Under the pieces are notes generated by a model, which worked only from the letters and a program-made list of their open reading frames with translations, searched no databases and was not told the origin of the DNA. A DNA stretch of 64,000 nt, from contig CAAGBS010000024.1 in the NCBI GenBank assembly GCA_900768125.1, positions 36,510-100,509 of the forward strand, given 5' to 3'. The stretch's first letter is position 1, and each line of letters opens with the position of its first letter. Positions 8,419 to 16,943 of this stretch are shown piece by piece. Made by a program: the position numbers and the translations under genes. Origin of the DNA: Oscillospiraceae bacterium (GTDB taxonomy: Bacteria; Bacillota; Clostridia; Oscillospirales; Ruminococcaceae).

Positions 8419-8460
8419 AATCTCACTCTCTGCCACTTTCTCAGATGGTTCTGACTATGC
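8419..8460. repeat. 42-bp direct repeat, copy 2
   Basis: This is the second copy, starting 101 bases after copy 1. It is preceded by GGTTTGAATCTCAC, which resembles the T-arm and 3' end of a tRNA. The 59 bases between the copies hold no open frame I can support. Confidence 0.85.
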
Positions 8461-8508
8461 ATCTTGGTTTGCTCAGATAAAATATAGCTTACTGATTCTG
8501 AAAAGCAC

Positions 8509-8544
8509 AAAGCCTTCCCGCAGTTTGATTTGCGGAAAGGCTTT
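8509..8544 (-). terminator. Terminator of the 8549 gene
   Basis: AAAGCCTTCCCGCA (8509-8522) pairs with TGCGGAAAGGCTTT (8531-8544). It lies just past the minus-strand stop codon, with a short T-containing tail. Confidence 0.6.
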
Positions 8545-8548
8545 ATTG

Positions 8549-10633
8549 TTATAGTATTGAAAGAACAGCCGCCTTTAATCCGTCCGGGTCATCTTCAAAA
8601 GCGCAGAACTCGTCAACTTTATAATCGCCGTCCTTATCAAGCTCGACTGTTCTTACAGATGTATAGTCAGGCAGAGCGGAATTGAGCAGCTTTTCATACT
8701 CCTCGCCGGTGACGGAAACGGATTCCCCGTTCTCGTAAACATACCGGTCAACGATTTGCCCATCATAAAGCTGAGTGCCTGCGCTGAGGACAGGTTCAAG
8801 CGATGAATCGGTTATGCGATAATAAAAATCGTCTGCATATAGATTTTCATTCATGACGCTGCCCGGGTACTTTCGTATTATGTGGAGATACTGCCCCGAA
8901 GTGCTTTCAAGTAACTCAAAACCAGTACCGCACATTTCATTGCCGAGTTCCGTGATTTCCGTACCGGAAATGCGATAGAACGCCGCTCCATATGATTTGT
9001 AATTCGGATAAACGAATGCGGCAAGCCTGCTTCCGTCACTCAGGTCGAAGCTGAAAACGCTTACCTGCGGAAGAAGAAAATCAATACTTTCGGTTATCGT
9101 ATCCCACTCTTCAAGCCATATCTGCGAAAGACGGCCGCTCAATATTTCATTACTGCTGACGTCTGATTTTACAGCTGTATAGTGCGCCCGGGTAAAGTTG
9201 TCGGTTATTGCGTCAAAGTCGAAGACGTAAGATATACCGCTGTCTAAGTCGGTGATAGTGCAGGCTTCCTCGTTGACCGACAGGTTTTTAGAGAGCCAGG
9301 TCGTCACGTCCAGCTTAACGCCGGTAACTGCGGAATAATCCCCTATCAGTTCGGTATAGAATGTCCCGTCCTTTATCGCATTGAAGGTCGTATAGCGTGC
9401 CCCGTCGGTATCATAATACCGAAGCGCAGTGATATAATTATCACCGAATTGGAACACGTCCGTATATTCGGAAAATCTGTCGGTATAGATCCAGTAATCT
9501 CCCTGACCCGCACCGGAATGCGCTCCAGCCATCTCGCTGACCGTTTTGCCATCGTATATTTCAATGCCAAAACTGAAACAGCTTATCATTCCCGGGTGAC
9601 CCTCCAGGTCTGTAGTAACGTGGTCTCCCACAAGCAGTACGGTATATTCTCCAGCCCGCTTTGTGTCAAGCACGACATTTCGTGTGCCCATAGCCTGCAG
9701 ACCTCTTTCCTCAGGGGATATATCCGGAATAACCGCATTACTGAGATCAATGTAACCCAGCGGCGAATTTTCAGAATATAACCCCCGGGAGGTCCAGTCG
9801 GCGCGCAGAAAACCGGAAAGCTCCACGATATCATATTTCCGGACGTATCTCACCGGATTGTTGCTGGTGGTAGTATAGACATACTGCTCAGCTTCCGGAA
9901 TATCCTCCCCAAGCAGAACGCCGTCTGCGGTCACGAATTTTACCTGCTCCGCTCTCAGATGCCTGCATATCTCTGTTCCGTCAGTTGCGAATATAAGCTC
10001 CGGGCAGGCTACGTTCCAGGAATCCTTGTCAAAGCCGGACAAGAATGCAGCATAGGTCTCGCCCACGCCGTACAGCGGGTAGTTTTTCACCTGGCTTTCC
10101 GCTGTTCCCGCCTGCGCAAGCAGAATATCCATGTCTTCCTCACGGTCGCTGAGCCAGTCGTAGGTAATGTGCGCAGAAAACAACGTAGAGCCGCTCAGGA
10201 ATATATCGCTTCCGGTAAGTTCCACTGCTTTGTCCGGCGTGTACTGCTTCGTGATGGTGAACTCATAGAAATTCATGTTCCCGCTGTATATTTCAAGATG
10301 ATCCACCAGCGAATCGTAGGAATCCACCGAGCCTGTGCCGCCGTCCTGCCTTATTTCAACGTCATTGTAAAGATACTGCGGAGCGTTATCCCCGGAATTT
10401 TCGGAAGTCTGCGCATTTTCGCCGGGGTTTACCGGACTTTCCGGCTGTGAGACCGGCATCGGGTCGATAAGGTCAACGCCGCGCGGTTTAGTGACATTCA
10501 GCGTCACGACTACCGCCGCGATCACAGCAGTCCCCGCAGCTGCTCCGATGGAGGCAGTAAGTATACGCCGTCTGCGGAGTACCCTGTCACGCTTTTCGAG
10601 AACGCTCCGTGCCATCTCATGACTTGTTTTCAT
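8549..10633 (-). CDS. Membrane protein paired with an ECF sigma factor (putative anti-sigma)
   Basis: This 694-residue protein has a short basic cytoplasmic N-terminus (residues 1-25, RDRVLRRRR), one membrane segment (about 26-46), a Pro/Glu/Asn linker, and a large extracytoplasmic domain that is beta-rich. The ORF can be extended to TTG 10639, but ATG 10633 has AGGAGGG 8 bases upstream, so I chose that. Its start overlaps the end of the sigma gene at 10617, which is typical of a sigma/anti-sigma pair. The short N-terminus would be the sigma-binding part and the outer domain a sensor. I recognise no named domain outside the membrane. The anti-sigma role is inferred from layout and topology. 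Confidence 0.65.
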   Translation of the reverse strand: MKTSHEMARSVLEKRDRVLRRRRILTASIGAAAGTAVIAAVVVTLNVTKPRGVDLIDPMPVSQPESPVNPGENAQTSENSGDNAPQYLYNDVEIRQDGGTGSVDSYDSLVDHLEIYSGNMNFYEFTITKQYTPDKAVELTGSDIFLSGSTLFSAHITYDWLSDREEDMDILLAQAGTAESQVKNYPLYGVGETYAAFLSGFDKDSWNVACPELIFATDGTEICRHLRAEQVKFVTADGVLLGEDIPEAEQYVYTTTSNNPVRYVRKYDIVELSGFLRADWTSRGLYSENSPLGYIDLSNAVIPDISPEERGLQAMGTRNVVLDTKRAGEYTVLLVGDHVTTDLEGHPGMISCFSFGIEIYDGKTVSEMAGAHSGAGQGDYWIYTDRFSEYTDVFQFGDNYITALRYYDTDGARYTTFNAIKDGTFYTELIGDYSAVTGVKLDVTTWLSKNLSVNEEACTITDLDSGISYVFDFDAITDNFTRAHYTAVKSDVSSNEILSGRLSQIWLEEWDTITESIDFLLPQVSVFSFDLSDGSRLAAFVYPNYKSYGAAFYRISGTEITELGNEMCGTGFELLESTSGQYLHIIRKYPGSVMNENLYADDFYYRITDSSLEPVLSAGTQLYDGQIVDRYVYENGESVSVTGEEYEKLLNSALPDYTSVRTVELDKDGDYKVDEFCAFEDDPDGLKAAVLSIL

Positions 10634-11174
10634 ACTCAAAGCCCTCCTTTTCCAGAATCGTTTTCAGGTTCTGCCTTGCCCTGAACAGAATGCTGTTCCC
10701 CTGCCGCTGAGTCTTGTGAATGATATTCGCCGCCTGCGCTATGTTCATTTCCTCAAAATAGACGAGATATATCATCTCACGCTGATTCTCCGGCAGCCTT
10801 TCCATAGCGTCATACAGCGAACGATAGCGCTCCTGTTCAAGCAGCCGCTGCTCCGGGCTGCCCGGCAGGAACACTTCCTGTGCCTCGTCTATCGGCACGT
10901 TTTTCCGGAACGCCGCGCTGTGAAGATAATTCAGCGCCTTGTTGCGCGCTATCGTGAAAAGCCAGGTGCGGAATTTCGCGTTTTCGCTGAAACCCGGTCT
11001 TTTCACCGCCAGCACCACAAAAGTGTCCTCCGTGAGTTCCTCCGCGATATCCACGCTTTTGACGTACTGCATAAGGAAAAATATCAGGCTGTCCTTGAAC
11101 AGTTCTATCACCTGTTCCAGCCCGTAGTTATCCCCCGCAAGGAAACGCCTGTAAGCCTCTGCACCGTTGTCCAT
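10617..11174 (-). CDS. ECF-type RNA polymerase sigma factor
   Basis: This 185-residue sigma-70-family factor directs RNA polymerase to alternative promoters. Region 2 is visible as DIAEELTEDTFVVLAVK and FRTWLFTIARNKALNYL. Region 4 is visible as ERLPENQREMIYLVYFEEMN, followed by a helix-turn-helix around IAQAANIIHKTQ. The length is normal for the ECF group. It is co-transcribed with the overlapping 8549 gene, which is probably its membrane regulator. An AAAGGAGGCGGCAGA ribosome site precedes the ATG. The target promoters cannot be told here. Confidence 0.9.
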   Translation of the reverse strand: MDNGAEAYRRFLAGDNYGLEQVIELFKDSLIFFLMQYVKSVDIAEELTEDTFVVLAVKRPGFSENAKFRTWLFTIARNKALNYLHSAAFRKNVPIDEAQEVFLPGSPEQRLLEQERYRSLYDAMERLPENQREMIYLVYFEEMNIAQAANIIHKTQRQGNSILFRARQNLKTILEKEGFEYENKS

Positions 11175-11288
11175 TCTGCCGCCTCCTTTCAGTAATTACC
11201 CTTTCACTTAATTAAACAATCCAGAAAGTGAATTGTTTCGCTGTATTATGATATTTTTTTCAGCGTAAAGCCCGCTTCTATTTTATAT

Positions 11289-11316
11289 AGTATACACAGC
11301 ATGCAGGACATGACAA
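11289..11316 (-). promoter_or_regulatory. Promoter of the sigma/membrane-protein pair
   Basis: On the minus strand the -35 is TTGTCA (11311-11316) and the -10 is TATACT (11289-11294), spacing 16. A TTCACTT/AAGTGAA inverted repeat lies between this promoter and the gene (about 11203-11233). The rest of 11317-11478 has no visible gene. Confidence 0.5.
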
Positions 11317-11478
11317 GCCGTTTTATATTCTATTATAGCATATAATGGTATCAAAACTGCATTATCTAAGGCAAAATATCTTTACTTTTGGCGGGGTTTG
11401 TGGTAGAATGTATCATTAAAAAGTCTGACATCACGCCGCTACGCCGGCAATATTCCGCTTCGTGAACAGAACATAAAT

Positions 11479-11508
11479 AATACCCGCAGCCGTGTGACTG
11501 CGGGTATT
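11479..11508 (-). terminator. Terminator of the 11514 gene
   Basis: AATACCCGCAG (11479-11489) pairs with CTGCGGGTATT (11498-11508), just past the minus-strand stop. A T-rich tail follows. Confidence 0.75.
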
Positions 11509-11513
11509 TTGTG

Positions 11514-12686
11514 TTATTTAAGATCGAAGGTCTGACCGCATATGGTCACGGAATCAATATCCGCAGGGTCTATGGGCTGCGTAAAAATCCCATATTCGAC
11601 CTGACCGTCGGAGTTGGTCCAGCAGCAGCCATAACCCGGAGCCACTGAAACAGTTTTTCCTCCAACGTTGAACGACATATCAAAGCAGTAGCTGTCACCC
11701 TTGGTGAACTCCGAAGTGTCCACCTCAATGGAAACGCGGTATCCCAGCGGAGTTGCGCTGAAACAGGTCACTGTACCGAAGATATTCTCACCGTAGAAGT
11801 TTTTATTGCTCTCATTTGCGGAAAGGTCTACCGGCTTGTTTATCTCCCATTTGGTAGTTTCAAATATCGGGAAATCTATCGGTATCTCAACATGAAGCCC
11901 GCCATCTCCGAAATCAAGAGATTCCTTGTCATAATACGGCACTTCCTCTTTCTCGGAAGTCGTGGGGATATACCTTGCTATAGATTCGAAATCCAGCGTG
12001 AGCGTCTTACCGTCCATTGTATATTCATTTGACAGCATCGGCATAACATAGCAGTGCAGGATATTGTCCTCGCGGGAGATAACGCCTTCGCCGCATGTGG
12101 TCACCATACCTATATCCGGCTGTTCATCTAACGCTTCGTCAACGGCGTTGGCAAGTGTGCAGGTCTCCCACTCAGTCCAGCCGTCTTTCGGCAGATAGTC
12201 GAAATCCTCGTTGAACACAATGTCAAACAGCACATACGCCGTCATATCGTCCGCGCATATTCCCTTGATGTTCAGCTTGAAATCATCAAAGGTATACCAC
12301 ATGTCAAGCTCCTTGCCGCCGGAGAGGAAGTCAAACTCCCCGGACTGCGCAACCGCCTGCTCTGCGCCTGCGGCAGCCTGCACGGTCTCCGCTTCAGCTG
12401 TGGAGTGGTGCTTTCCGTCATACCGGCTGACTATCGCCTGATTCGCCTGATTGAATGCGCTGTTGAAACTCCAGCCGGTAGCCGCTCCAACGCTGACTGT
12501 CGCCGCAGCAAGCACCGCCGCTGCCGCGATCATCGTTACCGCCGCCCGATTAAGGCGCGGCTTTCTTTCATCGCTGTTCTTATCCATATTTTCCGCCCTT
12601 TCAATAACGTTTTTCACAATTGTTCCGTTGTCTGTCGGGGGAGTTATCTCAGAGAAGCTTTCCCTGAGCTTTTCTTCAATACTCAT
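11514..12686 (-). CDS. Membrane protein paired with a second ECF sigma factor (putative anti-sigma)
   Basis: This 390-residue protein has a cytoplasmic N-terminus (about 1-45), one membrane segment (about 48-70, VTMIAAAAVLAAATVSVG) and an extracytoplasmic domain of about 300 residues. The plan is that of DUF4179-type proteins that accompany ECF sigma factors. ATG 12686 is set by GGAGGG 5 bases upstream and overlaps the sigma gene's end by 11 bases. The same sigma/membrane layout occurs at 8549-11174, but the two outer domains show no clear similarity by eye. The role as a sigma-holding sensor is inferred from this layout. Confidence 0.65.
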   Translation of the reverse strand: MSIEEKLRESFSEITPPTDNGTIVKNVIERAENMDKNSDERKPRLNRAAVTMIAAAAVLAAATVSVGAATGWSFNSAFNQANQAIVSRYDGKHHSTAEAETVQAAAGAEQAVAQSGEFDFLSGGKELDMWYTFDDFKLNIKGICADDMTAYVLFDIVFNEDFDYLPKDGWTEWETCTLANAVDEALDEQPDIGMVTTCGEGVISREDNILHCYVMPMLSNEYTMDGKTLTLDFESIARYIPTTSEKEEVPYYDKESLDFGDGGLHVEIPIDFPIFETTKWEINKPVDLSANESNKNFYGENIFGTVTCFSATPLGYRVSIEVDTSEFTKGDSYCFDMSFNVGGKTVSVAPGYGCCWTNSDGQVEYGIFTQPIDPADIDSVTICGQTFDLK

Positions 12687-13158
12687 CGTAGCCCTCCTTT
12701 TCCAGAAGCTGCTTCAACTTCTGCCGTGCCCTGGCTAGTCTTGTGGTGACCGCCGTGGGCTTCTCGCCGAGTATCCCGGCTATCTGCTTCACGGGCATGT
12801 CCTCATAGTAGAACATATACAGCACCACGCGGTAGTCCGGTTTCAGCTTCATCACCAGCGGCAGAATGCTGTCGCGGCGCTCATACTCCGCCGGAAGCTC
12901 CCCGGCTTCGTCCAGCGGCACTGTAGTCCTGTATCTGAACGAACGGAGCAGATTCCTGCAGCGGTTCACCGCTACGCGTATCAGCCACGCCTTGATATGC
13001 TCGTCGCTGCTGAACTCAGTCCCCGACGTGTAAAGCGCCAGGAATGCTTCCTGGGTCATATCGTCGGCGTCCGCTGAATTATGCAGACAGCAGTATGCCG
13101 CCCTGTACACCGTGCCGCTGAATTTCTCCACCAGCCGGGTCAGTTCCTGTTCGTTCAT
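12676..13158 (-). CDS. ECF-type RNA polymerase sigma factor
   Basis: This 160-residue sigma-70-family factor shows region 2 as NSADADDMTQEAFLALY and IKAWLIRVAVNRCRNLLRS, and region 4 as LKPDYRVVLYMFYYEDMPV, followed by a helix-turn-helix (KQIAGILGEKPTAVTTRLARAR). ATG 13158 is chosen over GTG 13164 because GGAGGA is 6 bases before the ATG but touches the GTG. It is co-transcribed with the overlapping 11514 gene. It is not a close copy of the 10617 sigma factor, so the two pairs probably answer different signals. Confidence 0.9.
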   Translation of the reverse strand: MNEQELTRLVEKFSGTVYRAAYCCLHNSADADDMTQEAFLALYTSGTEFSSDEHIKAWLIRVAVNRCRNLLRSFRYRTTVPLDEAGELPAEYERRDSILPLVMKLKPDYRVVLYMFYYEDMPVKQIAGILGEKPTAVTTRLARARQKLKQLLEKEGYDEY

Positions 13159-13302
13159 CGTCACTCCTCCGTCTTGAAAGGCCTTTCATATATAATACAC
13201 CCGGGCGGCTGGTTTTGTCACGTTTTCCGGAAAAAAACTGCCGCCGACCGTCCCGCTGCAAAAATGCATAATGGGACGTATCGGCAGCACATAGCGGCTG
13301 TT

Positions 13303-13551
13303 TCAGTGAACGCTCTGTTTACATCGGGAACTAATCGCATAGAATCTCAGCCCGTCTCCGGAAAAACTCAGGTCAAGCCCCTTTTCGGAGAAGTAATCCT
13401 CCAGAAAGCTGCGAAGCTCCGCGGTGTTTGATGTGATGGAAAAATTCTGCCCGCCGCAGGAGCCGTGGTAGTGCAGTTCAACGTCAAACTGCTCCGCGAC
13501 CTGCTTTTTCAGCCGGGACATTTCGGTAAGATTTATCGTTCTTGTAGCCAT
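13303..13551 (-). CDS. Small conserved-looking protein of unknown function
   Basis: This 82-residue soluble protein is one I do not recognise. It has an amphipathic N-terminal helix (NLTEMSRLKKQVAEQF), a HYHGSCGGQNFS segment and a C-terminal YFSEKGLDLSFSGDGLRFYA strand region, so a compact alpha/beta fold is likely. GGAGG lies just before the ATG. It is 10 bases downstream of the HD-domain gene and probably co-transcribed with it. The HxHxxCGG stretch could bind a metal, which is only a guess. Confidence 0.65.
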   Translation of the reverse strand: MATRTINLTEMSRLKKQVAEQFDVELHYHGSCGGQNFSITSNTAELRSFLEDYFSEKGLDLSFSGDGLRFYAISSRCKQSVH

Positions 13552-13560
13552 ATTACCTCC

Positions 13561-14136
13561 TTATACAAATTTGTTATATTCGTCCTCGCAGCTTCTCATT
13601 GCAAGTATCGTGTCGGATATCAGTTCGTCAAGGGACACACCCATCAGTTCCGCGCCGCGCTCTATCACCTCGCGGGAGCAGCCCGCCGCAAAATTCGGGG
13701 ACTTGTATTTCTTCTTCACCGATTTCAGTTCCATATCCTGCACCGACTTTGACGGTCTCATCAGCGCAGCCGCTCCGATAAGTCCGGTGAGTTCGTCCAC
13801 AGCGTACAGCACCTTTTCCATCTGGTGCTCCGGCCGGATATCCACAGTGAGCTTCCAGCCGTGGCTTGCAGTCGCGTGGATCATCCGCTCGTCAACGCCG
13901 CGTCCGCGCATTATTTCCTGCTCCTTTATGCAGTGCTGCTCCGGGTACATCTCAAAATCGAGGTCGTGGAGAAGCCCCACTATCCCCCAGAAGTCAGCCT
14001 CGTCGGAATAACCCAGCTTGTCCGCATACCAGCGCATTACGCCCTCCACAGTCACGGCGTGCTTCAGATGGAACGTATCCTTGTTGTATTCGTTGAGAAG
14101 CGCCCAGGCTTCATCTCGCGTCATTGCAGCTCCCAT
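13561..14136 (-). CDS. HD-domain phosphohydrolase-like protein
   Basis: This 191-residue HD-superfamily protein has the H...HD motif: HLKHAVTVEGVMRWYA early, then VGLLHDLDFEMYPEQH and HATASHGW, giving the His/Asp metal ligands of a phosphohydrolase. The closest type by pattern is the small HDIG-like hydrolase group whose substrates are mostly unknown. GGAG lies 8 bases before ATG 14136. It precedes the small 13303 gene. It is divergent from the porphyrin operon, whose promoter faces the other way. A nucleotide substrate is possible but not shown. Confidence 0.8.
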   Translation of the reverse strand: MGAAMTRDEAWALLNEYNKDTFHLKHAVTVEGVMRWYADKLGYSDEADFWGIVGLLHDLDFEMYPEQHCIKEQEIMRGRGVDERMIHATASHGWKLTVDIRPEHQMEKVLYAVDELTGLIGAAALMRPSKSVQDMELKSVKKKYKSPNFAAGCSREVIERGAELMGVSLDELISDTILAMRSCEDEYNKFV

Positions 14137-14261
14137 TAGATTTCTCCTTTCTATCCAGACAAAACCTATAGATTCTATATGATATGATACAACATCATGC
14201 TTGATTTGTCAATAGCTTTTGTAAAAAATTCCGGATTTCATCATTTCATATAAAAACAGCG

Positions 14262-14290
14262 TTGACAAAAGCGGGTCATTATGCTATAAT
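14262..14290 (+). promoter_or_regulatory. Promoter of the porphyrin/siroheme operon
   Basis: TTGACA (14262-14267), 17 bases, TATAAT (14285-14290): a full-consensus promoter about 50 bases before hemA. Confidence 0.9.
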
Positions 14291-14291
14291 A

Positions 14292-14308
14292 CATATTGAA
14301 TTAGTAGG
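14292..14308 (+). promoter_or_regulatory. Weak copy of the sulfur-operator palindrome
   Basis: CATATT-GAATT-AGTAGG has the same 6-5-6 layout as four sites at 25436-27070 (consensus CCTATC-N5-GATAGG). It sits directly after the -10, as at 25616 and 26948. The left half has two mismatches to consensus (one to the 27054 site) and the right half two, so the match is tentative. Confidence 0.4.
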
Positions 14309-14342
14309 CAAATATCATACACATAAAGAGTGGGGACGGGAA

Positions 14343-15461
14343 ATGGAACAGCTTACATGCGTGAGCATTAATTATAAGAAGTGCGGGGAATCGGCGCGCG
14401 GCAGGTTCGCATTCGGCGAGGAGACCCGAAGCGGCTTCGTGCAGGCGCACGGCGAAATAAGCCCGGTGCTGCTGTGCACCTGCAGCCGTACCGAACTGTA
14501 CGCCCTTTGCGGAGTAAACGACGGGCTGAAACTGCTGGCAGAACTTTCCGGGGTCAGCGCTGCGGAGGTCGAGGGCTGTGCCATGCTGTACAGTGGGGAG
14601 GGCGCGGTGCGGCACCTGTTCCGCGTAGCGTGCGGCGTGGATTCAATGGTGGTCGGCGAGGACGAGATACTCGGTCAGCTGCGGACTGCATATGCATTCT
14701 CGGCAGAGCGCGTTCAGCTTTCTCACCATGTCAACATGATATTCCAGAGCGCAGTCGCCACGGCGAAGCGCATAAAGACCGAGACCGCCATCTCGAAGAC
14801 TTCCGTTTCCCACGCTACCCTTGCCGCAAAGCTGGCGGCACATTCCGCGCCGGAGGTCAGCGTGCTGCTGATAGGCGCAAGCGGAAAGACCGGCACCAGC
14901 CTGCTGAAAAACCTGCTTTCCTATAAGAACGTGACCGTCAGGGCTACCATGCGCTCCCACAGCGGACAGACGATGCTCCTGCCCGAAAGCCCGGCGCTGA
15001 CCATAGTTCCCTACGAGCGGCGCTACAGCTGCATACCGGAGTGCAGCTGCGTTATCTCCGCGACCTCCAGCCCGCACACGGTGCTCACCGCCGAAAAACT
15101 ACGTGACTGCTGCGCCGGAGAAAAGCTGCTGATAGACCTCGCCGTCCCCCGTGACATCGACCCGGAGGCGGCTGAAATCCCCGGCGTTACGCTGTGCAGC
15201 GTAGACTATTTCAGCGGTCTCGCCGAAGACAACAACCTCCGCAAGCAGGACAGCGTTGAACAGGCGAAGCAGATGATAGAGGAAGACATAGGCGAACTCC
15301 GCAAGTCGCTTGTCCTGCACGAAAAACTGCCGCAGATCCGCCATAGCGAAGCGCTTTCCGACCTCACCGCCGAGGAGCTTTTATTCAGGCTGAAAAAGAA
15401 GCTTTCAGCGGAAGCGTTCGGCGAAGTTGTGGATTCGATACTGAACATTGCAAAGGAGTGA
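14343..15461 (+). CDS. hemA: Glutamyl-tRNA reductase
   Basis: This 372-residue NADPH enzyme reduces glutamyl-tRNA to glutamate-1-semialdehyde, the first step of the C5 route to tetrapyrroles. The catalytic cysteine is in LLCTCSRTELY and the next family block is GVDSMVVGEDEILGQLR. The NADPH site is VLLIGASGKTG; the family usually has GxGxMG here, so this loop is unusual. A C-terminal dimerisation region follows. ATG 14343 is the likely start: the frame is open upstream to 14262, but that part overlaps the promoter. It is the first gene of a six-gene operon. Confidence 0.93.
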   Translation: MEQLTCVSINYKKCGESARGRFAFGEETRSGFVQAHGEISPVLLCTCSRTELYALCGVNDGLKLLAELSGVSAAEVEGCAMLYSGEGAVRHLFRVACGVDSMVVGEDEILGQLRTAYAFSAERVQLSHHVNMIFQSAVATAKRIKTETAISKTSVSHATLAAKLAAHSAPEVSVLLIGASGKTGTSLLKNLLSYKNVTVRATMRSHSGQTMLLPESPALTIVPYERRYSCIPECSCVISATSSPHTVLTAEKLRDCCAGEKLLIDLAVPRDIDPEAAEIPGVTLCSVDYFSGLAEDNNLRKQDSVEQAKQMIEEDIGELRKSLVLHEKLPQIRHSEALSDLTAEELLFRLKKKLSAEAFGEVVDSILNIAKE

Positions 15462-15465
15462 AGCT

Positions 15466-16086
15466 GTGCCGTACTTTCCGTTTTTCATCGACATCTCGGG
15501 TAAGCGATGTCTTATCGCGGGCGGCGGCAGGATAGCCCTCCACAAGATAAAAAAGCTGCTCCCGTTTTCGCCGGAGATACATGTAGTTTCGCCCGAAATA
15601 TGCGGCGAAATATCCGGTATCCCGGGACTGCATATCGAGCCGCGCGGATTCCTCCCCCGCGACCTTGACGGCGCGTTTTTCGTAATAGCCGCCACCGACC
15701 GTCCGGAAATAAACTCCGAGATTTCCCGGCTGTGCCGCGAACGGAATATCCTCTGCAACGCCGTAGACAGCCCCGCAGACTGCTCGTTTTACTTCCCGGC
15801 GCTTGCCCAGCGCGGGGACGTCACAGTCGGAGTCTCCACCTCAGGGAAAAGCCCGCTCATAGCCGCCGAAATACGCCGGAAAGCCGAGAAACTCCTCACC
15901 CCGGAACTTGTGGAGATATGCGCGCTGATGGGCGAAATACGTCCGGCGGTGCGGGAGCGGTTCCCGCTGGAAAAACAGCGCGCCGAAGTAATGTCCGCCG
16001 CACTGAAATACTGCTTGTCGCGCGGCGAAGCGCCCGGCTATGCGGAACTTCTCAATTTCATCAACGGACTGGAGCTGAAAATATGA
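15466..16086 (+). CDS. Precorrin-2 dehydrogenase / siroheme synthase N-terminal-type protein
   Basis: This 206-residue protein of the SirC/Met8/CysG-N group should oxidise precorrin-2 to sirohydrochlorin with NAD and may also insert iron to give siroheme. It starts PYFPFFIDISGKRCLIAGGG, a Rossmann nucleotide site, and has the typical AALAQRGDVTVGVSTSGKSP-like block (FPALAQRGDVTVGVSTSGKS). I start at GTG 15466 because AAGGAG lies 7 bases upstream; an upstream TTG at 15448 would run into hemA. The stop overlaps hemC by 4 bases. Its place between hemA and hemC shows the operon is aimed at siroheme rather than only heme. Confidence 0.88.
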   Translation: MPYFPFFIDISGKRCLIAGGGRIALHKIKKLLPFSPEIHVVSPEICGEISGIPGLHIEPRGFLPRDLDGAFFVIAATDRPEINSEISRLCRERNILCNAVDSPADCSFYFPALAQRGDVTVGVSTSGKSPLIAAEIRRKAEKLLTPELVEICALMGEIRPAVRERFPLEKQRAEVMSAALKYCLSRGEAPGYAELLNFINGLELKI

Positions 16087-16943
16087 CCCTGAGAATAGGC
16101 ACCCGCCAGAGCAGACTTGCGCTGGCGCAGACTGAAATGTTCGCGAATGCGCTCCGCGAAAAGCACCCGGAAATCCGCGTTGAAGTGGCGAGATTCACCA
16201 CCAAGGGCGACAGGATAATCGACCGCCCGCTCGATAAAATAGGCGGCAAGGGCGTTTTCGTCGAGGAGATAGAGCACGCCCTGAAAAGCGGCGAAATCGA
16301 CATAGCAGTCCACAGCGCGAAGGACCTGCCGGTGCAGCTCGGCGCCGGTCTGGAGATTTCCGGAGTGCTCCCGCGCGGGGACTACCGCGACATGCTCGTC
16401 ATGAGGAAAAATAACGAGTACTCCCCCGCCGACCGTTTCACCGCCGGTACTGGCAGCCTGCGCCGCCGCATGAATCTCGCGAAGCTGTACCCTAATGCGG
16501 AATTTGCCGATATCCGCGGCAACGTGGACACCCGCCTGCGCAAGCTGTCGGACGGCGAATATGACGCGATAGTGCTCGCCGCCGCCGGAGTTGAGCGGCT
16601 GGATATAGACATGAGCAGCTTCACCGTGCGGAAATTCAGCTATGATGAGTTCCTGCCCGCGCCATGTCAGGCTATCATTGCTGCTGAGTGCGCCGCCGGA
16701 AGCGCCGCAGCCGATATCGTCCGAAGCGTTTCCGACGCTGATACCATGCGGTGCTTCGAGGCGGAGCGCGGCGTTATCGAAGCCCTCGGCGCTGACTGCA
16801 CCGTTCCGGTCGGGGCGTACAGCGAAATAATAGGCGGCGTTATGCGCCTTACGCTGTCAGACAAAACCGGAAAAAACGCGCACGGCGAATGCTCCCCGAA
16901 GAACTCCGCCGCGCTGATAAAGGAGCTGATATCAACTCTATGA
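16083..16943 (+). CDS. hemC: Hydroxymethylbilane synthase (porphobilinogen deaminase)
   Basis: This 286-residue enzyme joins four porphobilinogen units into hydroxymethylbilane. It starts TLRIGTRQSRLALAQT, as the family does. It has HSAKDLP for substrate binding, GTGSLRRR, and the cysteine that carries the dipyrromethane cofactor in ALGADCTVPVGAY. ATG 16083 overlaps the stop of the previous gene (ATGA), and its own stop overlaps the next gene in the same way. The length is slightly short of the usual 300-310 residues, mostly at the C-terminus. Confidence 0.95.
   Translation: MTLRIGTRQSRLALAQTEMFANALREKHPEIRVEVARFTTKGDRIIDRPLDKIGGKGVFVEEIEHALKSGEIDIAVHSAKDLPVQLGAGLEISGVLPRGDYRDMLVMRKNNEYSPADRFTAGTGSLRRRMNLAKLYPNAEFADIRGNVDTRLRKLSDGEYDAIVLAAAGVERLDIDMSSFTVRKFSYDEFLPAPCQAIIAAECAAGSAAADIVRSVSDADTMRCFEAERGVIEALGADCTVPVGAYSEIIGGVMRLTLSDKTGKNAHGECSPKNSAALIKELISTL

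Noticed and set aside
8419..8450. A second tRNA gene suggested by GGTTTGAATCTCAC and CTCTGCCA
   Set aside because: No matching 5' half, D arm or anticodon arm can be folded upstream, and the T stem does not pair.
14262..14342. An earlier hemA start that would add 27 residues
   Set aside because: That stretch contains the -35 and -10 boxes and the operator-like site, so it is unlikely to be in the mRNA as coding sequence.
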